A stretch of 64,000 nt of DNA. Source: Alkalicoccus urumqiensis. Lineage in GTDB: Bacteria; Bacillota; Bacilli; Bacillales; Salisediminibacteriaceae. A program made the translations under genes and the position numbers. The notes under the pieces are model-generated. The model saw only the letters and a list, made by a program, of their open reading frames with translations, had not been told where the DNA came from and did no database searches. Below are positions 56,384 to 64,000 of the stretch, piece by piece. The stretch is from contig NZ_PVNS01000002.1 in NCBI RefSeq assembly GCF_002993335.1, positions 1 to 64,000 of the forward strand, given 5' to 3'. The stretch's first letter is position 1. Every line of letters begins with the position of its first letter.

Positions 56384-57370
56384 ATGAGAGGGTTCGGCTA
56401 TCGGACGATGAAGACGGCCGGAGGTGCCGCAGTGGCTATCTGGATTGCGGAACTGCTTCAGCTTGATTTTTATGTATCCGCCGGCATCATCGCTGTATTA
56501 TGTATACAAAAAACACGCAGAAAATCATTCGTCAGTGCCTGGGAAAGGCTGATTGCCAGTGTCATCGGTCTGTTTACTGCAGGTCTCGTATTTGAGGTGG
56601 TCGGCTACGCATTTTACAGCGTGGCTATTGTACTCATGATTTTTATTCCGATTACCGTCCGTCTAAAGATTACTTCCGGGATTGTCACGAGTATCGTCAT
56701 CATGCTGCACGTTTATACCATGCAGTCGTTCACCCCCGCCCTGGTCGTCAATGAGATGCTTATTATCGTTATCGGTGTCGGTATCGCGCTGTTAATGAAT
56801 GTATATATTCCAAGCAATGAAAAGATTCTGGATGAATATCAAGTGGAGCTGGAACAATATTTTTCGCGTATCTTAAAAGAATTTGCCCACTTTATCCGGA
56901 CCGGCGAAGACAGCTGGACCGGAAGAGAAATTACGGAGGCAGCAGCACTGCTTCACCGGGCGAAGAACCGGGCGGTGCAGAATCTGGAGAATCATATTCT
57001 CCGATATGAAGATACGTATTATCACTATTTTAAAATGAGGGAAAAGCAGCTGGATATTCTCGAGCGCATGATGCCGCTTCTTACGACGATTGATTATCAT
57101 GTGAAGCAGGCGGACATGCTGGCCTCCTTTCTGGATGATCTGGCCGAAGGGGTTCAGCCCGGAAATACAGCCCACCGCTACCTGGAACAGCTGGAAGAAC
57201 TGAAACAGTCCTACAAAGAAATGAATCTACCGTCTACGAGAGAGGAATTTGAGGCAAGAGCTTCCCTGGCCCACCTCGTTTATGAACTGGACCTTTATCT
57301 GCAGGTAAAGCAGCAGTTCAGGCTCACGAAAAAATACGGCGTATTTAAGGCGGCAGGTTCCCAGCGGTAG
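56384..57370 (+). CDS. yqjA: Aromatic acid exporter family membrane protein (YqjA)
   Basis: A 328-aa protein of the DUF939/ArAE family. An N-terminal membrane domain of about six short helices (residues 10-150) is followed by a long cytosolic helical domain. The pattern GYRTMKTAGGAAVAIWIAELL is typical. The frame is open upstream through the tRNA; ATG 56384 is chosen by family length and the nearby GCGGTGA. The substrate is unknown. In B. subtilis yqjA opens the yqj cluster, as here. Confidence 0.88.
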   Translation: MRGFGYRTMKTAGGAAVAIWIAELLQLDFYVSAGIIAVLCIQKTRRKSFVSAWERLIASVIGLFTAGLVFEVVGYAFYSVAIVLMIFIPITVRLKITSGIVTSIVIMLHVYTMQSFTPALVVNEMLIIVIGVGIALLMNVYIPSNEKILDEYQVELEQYFSRILKEFAHFIRTGEDSWTGREITEAAALLHRAKNRAVQNLENHILRYEDTYYHYFKMREKQLDILERMMPLLTTIDYHVKQADMLASFLDDLAEGVQPGNTAHRYLEQLEELKQSYKEMNLPSTREEFEARASLAHLVYELDLYLQVKQQFRLTKKYGVFKAAGSQR

Positions 57371-57413
57371 CGGAGAGAACCCGCCGAAGCATGAAGGAAA
57401 AGTATTTAGAGCT

Positions 57414-57458
57414 GAAAAAAAGGAGCCCCGCAGTGAAAACAGCGGAGCTCCTTTTTTG
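57414..57458. terminator. Bidirectional terminator between yqjA and the Prli42-like gene
   Basis: AAAAAAAGGAGC pairs with GCTCCTTTTTT around an inner CCCGC/GCGG stem, with A- and T-runs on both sides. Confidence 0.85.
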
Positions 57459-57501
57459 ATCATGTTTTTCTGCACGGTACTGCAGGAGTGCTCTCCTCTT
57501 T

Positions 57502-57591
57502 TTAGAAGTAGGACACACCCATCAGCGCAGTTCCGAGAAACATAACGATAATCATCATATACACGATGGCTTTTCGAAATTTCCGGGGCAT
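57502..57591 (-). CDS. prli42: Stressosome-associated Prli42-like mini-protein
   Basis: A 29-aa protein on the minus strand: a basic N-terminus (MPRKFRKAIVY), one membrane helix (MMIIVMFLGTALMGV) and a short end SYF. This length and pattern match Prli42, the membrane peptide that anchors the stressosome in Listeria and is conserved in bacilli. AGGAGGGACTTCA precedes the ATG. Identification is by pattern only, since such short proteins carry little signal. Confidence 0.7.
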   Translation of the reverse strand: MPRKFRKAIVYMMIIVMFLGTALMGVSYF

Positions 57592-57725
57592 TGAAGTCCC
57601 TCCTCACCATATTACTTTCTATAGTGTAACGGGGACGGGAGAGGTTTTCAAGACCTCCCTATCGTCTGTGAATATATGGTATAATGAATATGTGTTCATT
57701 TATCTAGTACAGGGGGACGGCCTTT

Positions 57726-59369
57726 ATGGAGGATTTCCGCTCAGCCTATGAAACGTGGCAGAAAAAAGTGAAAGCACAGATAGAGAAACGCCCTGAGCGG
57801 CGTGATTCGTTCCAGTCAACATCCGGCTTTGAAATGGAACGGCTGTATGTTCCGGACAGAATTGACAGCGCTTACATAGCAAAACAGGGATTTCCCGGTG
57901 ATTTTCCCTACACGAGAGGAATCCGTCCGACGATGTACCGGGGAAGACTCTGGACGATGCGGCAGTATGCCGGATTCGGCTCTGCAGAAGAGACGAACAG
58001 ACGCTTTAAATATCTTCTGGATGAAGGGCAGACCGGTCTTTCCGCAGCGTTTGATCTGCCTACACAGATTGGATATGACTCGGATGATGCGATGGCTGAA
58101 GGAGAAGTCGGTAAAGTAGGTGTGGCGATCGACTCGCTGGAAGACATGGAAATACTATTCGATGACATTTCGCTGCATGAGGTAAGCACTTCCATGACGA
58201 TTAACGCACCGGCTGCAGTTCTCCTGGCAATGTATACAGCTGTGGCAGAGAAACAGGGAGTCCCTCCTGAAAAAATCCGGGGGACGATTCAAAACGATAT
58301 TTTAAAAGAATACGCAGCGAGAGGAACTTATATTTATCCGCCGGCGCCATCGATGAGGCTGATTACGGATATTTTTTCCTACTGCAGACAGGAAGCACCT
58401 AAATTTAATACGATCAGCATCAGCGGCTATCATATCCGGGAAGCAGGAGCCACAGCTGTCCAGGAGCTGGCCTTTACGCTGAGTAATGCTAAAGCCTACG
58501 TAAAAGCGGCAGTGGAAAGCGGCCTTCCGGTCGATGAATTTGCACCACAGCTGGCGTTTTTCTTTAATGGTCACAATCATTTCTTTGAAGAAGCAGCGAA
58601 ATTCCGGGCTGCCCGGAGAATGTGGGCTTCGATGATGAAAGACGAGTTTCATGCAGAGGATCCGAAAAGTATGCAGCTTCGTTTTCATACCCAGGTGGCA
58701 GGCTCTACACTGACTGCCCAGCAGCCGGAAAACAATATCATCAGGGTCAGCCTGCAAGCGCTCGCAGCCGTTCTCGGCGGAACACAGAGCCTTCATACGA
58801 ATGCGAAAGATGAAGCACTCTCGCTGCCGACAGAAACTTCTGCCCGGACAGCCCTGAGAACCCAGCAGATCATCGCTCATGAGAGCGGCGCAGCCGATAC
58901 CGTGGATCCTCTCGGTGGTTCCTATTACGTGGAAGCGCTCACCGACAAACTGGAGGAAGAAGCACTTCGTTACATGGACCGCATCGAAGAAATGGGCGGC
59001 GCTGTCAGGGCAGTGGAGGAGCGCTATGTACAGCGGGAAATTCAGCGCGCAGCTTACGACACGCAGAAAAAGCAGGAGAGCGGACAGGAAATCGTTGTCG
59101 GTGTGAATCAGTTCCGCACCGAGGAAGAACCGCAGCCGGACCTGTTAAAAGTGGATGAAACGTTTGTAGCGGAGCAGAAAGCACGTCTTAAGCGCCTTAG
59201 AGAAACGCGAGATCAAAAGGCGGTTGATAGCTGTCTGGAGACGCTGCGGGAAACCTGTCTATCCGGAGCGAACGTGATGTATCCGATCAAAGAGGCGGTA
59301 AAAGTCTATGCAACTGTCGGGGAAATCTGCGGTGTGATGAGAGACATTTTCGGAGAATACAACGGGTAG
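57726..59369 (+). CDS. mutB: Methylmalonyl-CoA mutase, large (catalytic) subunit
   Basis: Substrate-binding barrel of the mutase that interconverts methylmalonyl-CoA and succinyl-CoA (547 aa). Typical stretches are [37 protein letters not shown], and [12 protein letters not shown], plus [14 protein letters not shown]. It lacks the B12-binding domain, which lies on the next gene. A TATAAT -10 box precedes it (57679-57684). ATG 57726 begins behind GGGGGACGG. Confidence 0.94.
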   Translation: MEDFRSAYETWQKKVKAQIEKRPERRDSFQSTSGFEMERLYVPDRIDSAYIAKQGFPGDFPYTRGIRPTMYRGRLWTMRQYAGFGSAEETNRRFKYLLDEGQTGLSAAFDLPTQIGYDSDDAMAEGEVGKVGVAIDSLEDMEILFDDISLHEVSTSMTINAPAAVLLAMYTAVAEKQGVPPEKIRGTIQNDILKEYAARGTYIYPPAPSMRLITDIFSYCRQEAPKFNTISISGYHIREAGATAVQELAFTLSNAKAYVKAAVESGLPVDEFAPQLAFFFNGHNHFFEEAAKFRAARRMWASMMKDEFHAEDPKSMQLRFHTQVAGSTLTAQQPENNIIRVSLQALAAVLGGTQSLHTNAKDEALSLPTETSARTALRTQQIIAHESGAADTVDPLGGSYYVEALTDKLEEEALRYMDRIEEMGGAVRAVEERYVQREIQRAAYDTQKKQESGQEIVVGVNQFRTEEEPQPDLLKVDETFVAEQKARLKRLRETRDQKAVDSCLETLRETCLSGANVMYPIKEAVKVYATVGEICGVMRDIFGEYNG

Positions 59370-59381
59370 GGAGGCAGTGTG

Positions 59382-60218
59382 ATGAAACGGATTCGAGTAT
59401 TAATAGCAAAGCCGGGGCTGGACGGACATGACCGCGGGGCTCTCGTGATTGCCCAGGCACTCCGTGATGCCGGGATGGAAGTTATTTACACAGGGCTGAG
59501 GCAGTCACCTGAAAAAATTGTCCGGGCGGCTGTTCAGGAAGATGTAGATGTGATCGGCCTTTCCAGCTTATCCGGTGCGCATAACACATTGTTTCCTGCC
59601 GTAATGGAGGCATTGAAAAAAGCAGATGCTTCAGATATACCGGTGATCGGCGGCGGAGTGATTCCTCAGGAAGATATTATCCATCTGGAATCGATTGGTG
59701 TAGCCCGAATATTTACACCGGGTACGCCGACGAAAGCAGTGGCGGCCTATATTCAACAGCTTGCCGGCGGAAGCAGTGACAGCGCTCCACCGAAACGGAT
59801 CGAACACATCGGCATTGCGGTGCACTCCATTGAAGAAACTGCGTCTTTTTATGCTGCTGCTTTTCAGCTGTCTGCGGCACACGTGGAAGAGATCCCCTCC
59901 CAGAAAGTCCGTGCAGCATTTATTGACTGCGGTTCGGTTTACCTGGAGCTGATCGAGCCGACGGATGATTCCTCTCCTGTAGCAGCCTTTTTGAAAAAAC
60001 GAGGTCCCGGGCTTCATCATATTGCATTTGAAGTGAGCGATTTGAAAAAACGGATTACAGCCTTAAAGGAAAACGGGTTCCCAATGATTGATGAAGCACC
60101 GCGTTCCGGCGGAAGAGGGCATTCTATTGCATTTATGCATCCCAAAGCTTCAGGCGGCACCTTGATCGAATTGATGGAGGAGGGCGCAGACGATGGACAT
60201 GTTCGAGAAACTGAATGA
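59382..60218 (+). CDS. Fusion: methylmalonyl-CoA mutase B12-binding subunit and methylmalonyl-CoA epimerase
   Basis: A 278-aa two-domain protein. Residues 1-128 are a cobalamin-binding domain with the DxHxxG motif ([10 protein letters not shown]), GLSSLSGAH and VIGGGVIP. After a short Ser/Pro linker, residues 138-278 are a vicinal-oxygen-chelate epimerase domain with [16 protein letters not shown] and LIELM as metal-ligand segments. It therefore combines the small mutase part with the epimerase that makes its substrate. In B. subtilis yqjC encodes only the VOC part. ATG 59382 lies behind GGGAGG; it overlaps the next gene by 26 bp. Confidence 0.9.
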   Translation: MKRIRVLIAKPGLDGHDRGALVIAQALRDAGMEVIYTGLRQSPEKIVRAAVQEDVDVIGLSSLSGAHNTLFPAVMEALKKADASDIPVIGGGVIPQEDIIHLESIGVARIFTPGTPTKAVAAYIQQLAGGSSDSAPPKRIEHIGIAVHSIEETASFYAAAFQLSAAHVEEIPSQKVRAAFIDCGSVYLELIEPTDDSSPVAAFLKKRGPGLHHIAFEVSDLKKRITALKENGFPMIDEAPRSGGRGHSIAFMHPKASGGTLIELMEEGADDGHVRETE

Positions 60219-61740
60219 ACTCTATGAAAAACGACGCCGCATCGAAATGGGCGGAGGCGATGACCGGCGCAGAAAGCAGCACGAGAAAGGAAAACTTACT
60301 GCCAGAGAACGGATTGACCTTCTTCTTGATGAGGACAGCTTTGTGGAACTGCAGCCGTTTATTGAGCACCGCTTCAATGAACCCGGTATGGAAGCAGGTT
60401 CAGCACCGGGGGAAGGCGTTGTGACAGGGTACGGGACGATCGAAGGAAGAAGAGTATTTTTGTTTGCTCAGGATTTTACCGTTTACGGCGGGGCACTTGG
60501 TGAAATGCACGCGGCCAAAATAGCTCATGCGATGGATATGGCAGCGAAAACAAAAGCTCCATTTATCGGACTGAACGACTCAGGCGGCGCCAGAATTCAG
60601 GAAGGCGTTCTGTCACTCGATGGATATGGCAGTGTTTTCTACCGGAATGCTGTCTACTCCGGTGTCATACCGCAGATATCTGTTATTATGGGGCCCTGCG
60701 CAGGAGGCGCTGTCTACTCCCCGGCGATTACCGATTTTGTGATCATGGTGGAAAAAACGAGCCAGATGTTCATTACCGGACCGAAAGTGATTGAAAGTGT
60801 GACCGGAGAGACGATTTCCTCTGAAGAACTCGGAGGTGCCCGGGTCCATGGGGCAGTGAGCGGAAATGCACATTTCACTTGTCCGACAGAGCAGGAGGCG
60901 CTGTTAAAAGTGCGTGAACTTCTGGCTTACCTGCCATCAGGGGAAGGGGAGACTCCTCCGGTTTCAGAGGAAAAGGACGCCCGTGCAGAGCTTCCTGAAC
61001 TCCAGGAACTCGTCCCGCTCGATCCGGGACGGACGTATGATGTGCGGCGTGTCATCCAGGAAATTATGGATGCGGACTCGTTTTTGGAAGTGCATGCCTC
61101 CTTTGCCAAAAATGCCGTGACCGGCTTTGCAAGGCTTGATGGCAGAACAATAGGTGTTATTGCCAATCAGCCCAAAGTACTCGCAGGCGGGCTGGATATT
61201 AATTCATCGGATAAAATTTCGCGCTTTATCCGCTTCTGCGACAGTTTTTCCATTCCACTGCTTACATTTGAAGATGTGACCGGATTTCTTCCCGGGGTAC
61301 AGCAGGAGCACGGTGGCATTATCCGGCACGGAGCGAAAATACTTTACGCCTATTCCGAAGCAGTAGTTCCAAAAATTACAGTTATAACGAGAAAAGCTTA
61401 CGGCGGGGCTTACGTCGCGCTGAACAGTAAAGCAATCGGAGCAGATATTGTTTTTGCCTGGCCGAATGCAGAAATTGCGGTTATGGGGCCGCAGGGAGCT
61501 GCAAATATTATTTTTGCTAAAGAAATACGTGAGAGTGCTGACCCTGATCAGACGAGACTCGATAAGATGGAGATTTACCGCGAGAAATTTGCCAATCCAT
61601 ATATCGCGGCTTCCCACGGTATGGTGGACGATGTAATTGACCCGGCAGACACACGGGTCAGGCTGAAAGATGCCTTCCATATGCTGGAATCCAAACAGGA
61701 ATCACGTCCACCGCGCAGGCACGGCAACATTCCTTTGTGA
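60193..61740 (+). CDS. yqjD: Acyl-CoA carboxylase carboxyltransferase subunit (propionyl-CoA/methylmalonyl-CoA)
   Basis: A 515-aa crotonase-fold carboxyltransferase. Landmarks are [59 protein letters not shown], and the C-terminal [12 protein letters not shown]. Partnered in the cell with a biotin carboxylase and carrier not encoded here. Together with the upstream genes it can form methylmalonyl-CoA from propionyl-CoA. ATG 60193 and 60199 are both possible. Confidence 0.93.
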   Translation: MDMFEKLNELYEKRRRIEMGGGDDRRRKQHEKGKLTARERIDLLLDEDSFVELQPFIEHRFNEPGMEAGSAPGEGVVTGYGTIEGRRVFLFAQDFTVYGGALGEMHAAKIAHAMDMAAKTKAPFIGLNDSGGARIQEGVLSLDGYGSVFYRNAVYSGVIPQISVIMGPCAGGAVYSPAITDFVIMVEKTSQMFITGPKVIESVTGETISSEELGGARVHGAVSGNAHFTCPTEQEALLKVRELLAYLPSGEGETPPVSEEKDARAELPELQELVPLDPGRTYDVRRVIQEIMDADSFLEVHASFAKNAVTGFARLDGRTIGVIANQPKVLAGGLDINSSDKISRFIRFCDSFSIPLLTFEDVTGFLPGVQQEHGGIIRHGAKILYAYSEAVVPKITVITRKAYGGAYVALNSKAIGADIVFAWPNAEIAVMGPQGAANIIFAKEIRESADPDQTRLDKMEIYREKFANPYIAASHGMVDDVIDPADTRVRLKDAFHMLESKQESRPPRRHGNIPL

Positions 61741-61782
61741 TACAATACGTGCGGACGATAAATCGCAGAGGATGGTGCAGGA

Positions 61783-62892
61783 ATGTCAAACGAACGATTA
61801 ATCGAGGAGTTTCTTACGCTCATACAGATTGATTCAGAAACAAAATACGAAAGGGAAATCGCAGATTATTTAATTAAACGCATGCAGGGTCTCGGTCTCC
61901 ACGTGAAGGAAGACAGCTCTTCACGAAAAACGGGACATGCTGCAGGAAATTTAATCTGTACGCTGCCGGCTTCGGGGAAAGATGCGCCGCCGATCTATTT
62001 CACTTCCCATATGGACACGGTCGTGCCCGGCATCGGTGTAACACCGCAGGTGACAGAGGAGTGGATAACTTCGGATGGCACGACGGTGCTCGGCGCAGAC
62101 GATAAAGCTGGGCTTGCTGTTATGATTGAGGCTGTCGAGCGTTTGAAGGAAGAGAATATTTCCCACGGCCAGGTTCAGTTTATACTTACGGCCGGGGAGG
62201 AATCGGGGCTTGTCGGCGCGCGGCATCTGGATATGAATCTTGTGGATGCAGCTTACGGTTATGCACTTGACAGTGACGGGGAAGTCGGCACGATTATTAC
62301 GGCAGCACCGAATCAGGCGAAATTATTCGTGACGATGCACGGGAAGAAAGCCCATGCAGGAGTCGCTCCGGAAAAAGGTGTGTCTGCAATTAAACTGGCT
62401 GCAGAAGCGATTGCAGCGATGCCTCTCGGCCGGATCGATGAAGAAACGACGGCCAATATCGGCCGCATCGACGGCGGTTCCCAGACAAATATCGTGTGCG
62501 ACAAAGTGGAAATAAAAGCGGAGGCGAGATCACTGGACCGGGAAAAGCTCCAGGAACAGGTGAAAAAAATGGAGCATGCTCTCGAAACAGCAGCTGACGA
62601 AGGCGGCGGCCGTGCAGAAATCAATACGCAGCTCGTCTACCCCGGGTATAAGCAGTCAGAATCAGATCAAGTCGTCCATACGGCGAAAAAAGCAGCGGAA
62701 GCTGTCGGCCGCCGGGCTGTTCTAAAGCAGAGCGGTGGCGGGAGTGATGCCAATATCATCGCCGGACACGGCATACCCACCGTCAATCTCGGTGTAGGGT
62801 ACGAGAATATTCATACAACGGAGGAGCGCCAGTCCATCCGCGAGCTGCAGACACTGGCTGCATACGTCGTAGAAATTATCCAAACTGCCTGA
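61783..62892 (+). CDS. yqjE: M20/PepT-like metallopeptidase
   Basis: A 369-aa peptidase of the M20 family, similar to peptidase T. Zinc motifs are TSHMDTVVPG and ADDKAGLAV, then GEESGLVGA with the catalytic Glu, and HTTEERQS near the C-terminus. The central dimerisation domain spans about 185-290. Substrate not shown; in B. subtilis yqjE follows yqjD likewise. Confidence 0.92.
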   Translation: MSNERLIEEFLTLIQIDSETKYEREIADYLIKRMQGLGLHVKEDSSSRKTGHAAGNLICTLPASGKDAPPIYFTSHMDTVVPGIGVTPQVTEEWITSDGTTVLGADDKAGLAVMIEAVERLKEENISHGQVQFILTAGEESGLVGARHLDMNLVDAAYGYALDSDGEVGTIITAAPNQAKLFVTMHGKKAHAGVAPEKGVSAIKLAAEAIAAMPLGRIDEETTANIGRIDGGSQTNIVCDKVEIKAEARSLDREKLQEQVKKMEHALETAADEGGGRAEINTQLVYPGYKQSESDQVVHTAKKAAEAVGRRAVLKQSGGGSDANIIAGHGIPTVNLGVGYENIHTTEERQSIRELQTLAAYVVEIIQTA

Positions 62893-62901
62893 TTCAATAG
62901 A

Positions 62902-62934
62902 AAAAGAGCCGCCCGGTACCCCGGTCGGCTCTTT
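62902..62934. terminator. Terminator after yqjE
   Basis: AAAGAGCCG pairs with CGGCTCTTT around a GC-rich centre; serves yqjE and perhaps the opposing small gene. Confidence 0.75.
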
Positions 62935-62963
62935 GTCAATTCGTCGTACAACTGCTTCCTGCA

Positions 62964-63161
62964 TCAATGCAGAAGCGAAGCAGGCTCGACTGTCCCGAAC
63001 TCCAAAGATTCTAAAATAAGCTCTTCGGAATACCCCGCACAAAGGGCAAGCTGTCGAATCGTAGGTGATGGTCTGTTTTGCCTTGCGAAGTCCTGAACCA
63101 CTTCGAGGACATGTACGAGAACAGACTGATAACCTGGATGGTTCATCAGAGTTCCAGACAT
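62964..63161 (-). CDS. Small helix-turn-helix-like protein, function unknown
   Basis: A 65-aa protein from ATG 63161 behind AAAGGTGG. The stretch RPSPTIRQLALCAGYSEELILESLEFG resembles the region-3 helix-turn-helix of sigma-70 factors, but there is no other sigma part. The upstream in-frame codons lack a ribosome site. Family not recognised. Confidence 0.6.
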   Translation of the reverse strand: MSGTLMNHPGYQSVLVHVLEVVQDFARQNRPSPTIRQLALCAGYSEELILESLEFGTVEPASLLH

Positions 63162-63301
63162 GATATCGACCACCTTTCTTACGTGTAGTATAACACACGT
63201 AGATAACAGCCGCGACCCTGCCAAAAGATGAAATTTCCTTTCATCAAATCACATGCAGAAGAAAATGATGCTCAGCGTAGAGTGGATAAACAGCATTATG
63301 C

Positions 63302-63323
63302 TATAATAGAAGAACAAACGTTT
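63302..63323 (+). promoter_or_regulatory. -10 box and LexA-like box ahead of dinB
   Basis: TATAAT (63302-63307) is followed by GAACAAACGTTT (63312-63323), within the palindrome ACAAACGTTTGT. It differs at one place from the Bacillus LexA box GAACN4GTTC. SOS control of DNA polymerase IV is plausible. Confidence 0.5.
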
Positions 63324-63343
63324 GTACAGGGAAGGGATCCATC

Positions 63344-64000
63344 ATGGCCGGAAGAATTGTAATGCACGTGGACATGAACAGCTTTTATGCTTCGGTGGAA
63401 TCGGCCGACGATCCGGCTCTTCAAGGAAAACCGCTGGCTATTGCAGGAAATGCTAAAAAAAGAAAGGGTATTGTGGTGACAGCAAGCTATGAAGCCCGCA
63501 GAAAAGGAGTAAAGCCCCCGCAGCCGCTGTGGGAGGCGAAAAAAACATGTCCGGATCTGCTTGTCCGGGAGCCGAGATTTGACCGTTACCGGGAAATCTC
63601 CCGACAGATGTTTCAGCTTCTGCTTGAATACACCCCCCTGGTCGAGCCGGTGTCGATTGACGAAGGATATTTGGACATGACGACGGCAGGCATCCGGGCT
63701 CCGGATATTGCCGCATCCATTCAGAAACGGATAATGGAGGAGTTGAAGCTGCCATGCAGTATCGGAGTTGCTCCGAACAAATTTCTGGCTAAAACAGCCA
63801 GCGATATGAAAAAGCCCCTCGGTATTACAGTGCTTCGCAAGCGGGATACGAAAACACTTCTCTGGCCGCTTCCCTGCAGGGAAATGCACGGAATTGGAGG
63901 GAAAACCGCTGAAAAGCTGGCTCGTCATCACCTTCATACGATTGGAGATATTGCAGCGGCGGACCCAGATTTTCTGGAGCGTGTATTCGGTGTCAGCGGC
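63344..64000 (+). CDS. dinB: DNA polymerase IV (3' partial)
   Basis: Y-family translesion polymerase (YqjH). 219 codons are visible and the frame runs off the right edge. Catalytic residues are Asp10 in HVDMNSFYASVE and Asp106/Glu107 in SIDEGYLD. The thumb/helix-hairpin-helix region (MHGIGGKTAEKLARHHLHTIGDI) is present. ATG 63344 follows GGGAAGGGATCC. The start of the family chain is complete. Confidence 0.95.
   Translation, partial: MAGRIVMHVDMNSFYASVESADDPALQGKPLAIAGNAKKRKGIVVTASYEARRKGVKPPQPLWEAKKTCPDLLVREPRFDRYREISRQMFQLLLEYTPLVEPVSIDEGYLDMTTAGIRAPDIAASIQKRIMEELKLPCSIGVAPNKFLAKTASDMKKPLGITVLRKRDTKTLLWPLPCREMHGIGGKTAEKLARHHLHTIGDIAAADPDFLERVFGVSG

Overview
The window is a chromosomal segment of a low-to-mid GC Firmicute of the family Bacillaceae. 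Most genes keep the order of the Bacillus subtilis yqgN-yqjH region: yqgN, gluP, yqgQ, glcK, yqgW/X/Y, comG, gcv, yqhL, lipM, mntR, aroQ, papA, efp, acc, nusB to argR, recN, spo0A, bkd, yqiW, yqjA, yqjD, yqjE, yqjH. Roughly balanced base composition, an OLE RNA/OapA pair and the loss of sporulation genes from two conserved positions suggest an alkaliphilic or halophilic, probably non-sporulating lineage (Alkalicoccus/Salisediminibacterium-like). That placement is inference.

Layout. 1-1.2 kb: 3' part of a group II intron (class C-like) with its maturase. 1.2-9.3 kb: housekeeping genes, including yqgN, a Rex-box-controlled L-lactate dehydrogenase, rhomboid protease gluP and glucokinase. 9.5-14.7 kb: a YtxH stress protein, the complete comGA-GG competence pseudopilus operon and shikimate kinase. 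14.7-19.1 kb: a tandem glycine riboswitch and the glycine cleavage genes gcvT-gcvPA-gcvPB. 19.1-25.3 kb: yqhL, lipM, a B12-dependent ribonucleotide reductase behind paired NrdR boxes, mntR and two membrane proteins. 25.5-38.8 kb: aroQ-papA-efp, accBC-yqhY, and nusB-folD-xseAB-ispA-OLE RNA-oapA-dxs-tlyA-argR. The spoIIIA operon, normally between efp and accB, is absent. 39-43.5 kb: recN followed directly by spo0A (no spoIVB). The 3' end of spo0A holds a 1.73-kb integrated element bounded by perfect 74-bp repeats. 43.5-53.7 kb: yqzF, the sigma-54 activator bkdR and the branched-chain keto-acid operon ptb-bcd-buk-lpdV-bkdAA-bkdAB-bkdB behind a -24/-12 promoter. 53.8-64 kb: a Zur-box zinc-binding lipoprotein, brxB, tRNA-Arg(CCG), yqjA, a 29-aa Prli42-like gene, a methylmalonyl-CoA cluster with a mutase-epimerase fusion, a tripeptidase-like gene, and dinB running off the right edge.

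Functional links. Branched-chain amino acid breakdown yields propionyl-CoA, which the methylmalonyl-CoA genes can handle. Two enzymes in the window (NrdJ and the mutase) need adenosylcobalamin. The isoprenoid genes ispA and dxs flank the OLE RNA and its membrane partner OapA. The most unusual feature is the spo0A-integrated element: a truncated tyrosine recombinase, its own terminator next to attL, and one uncharacterised membrane protein with a separate promoter.
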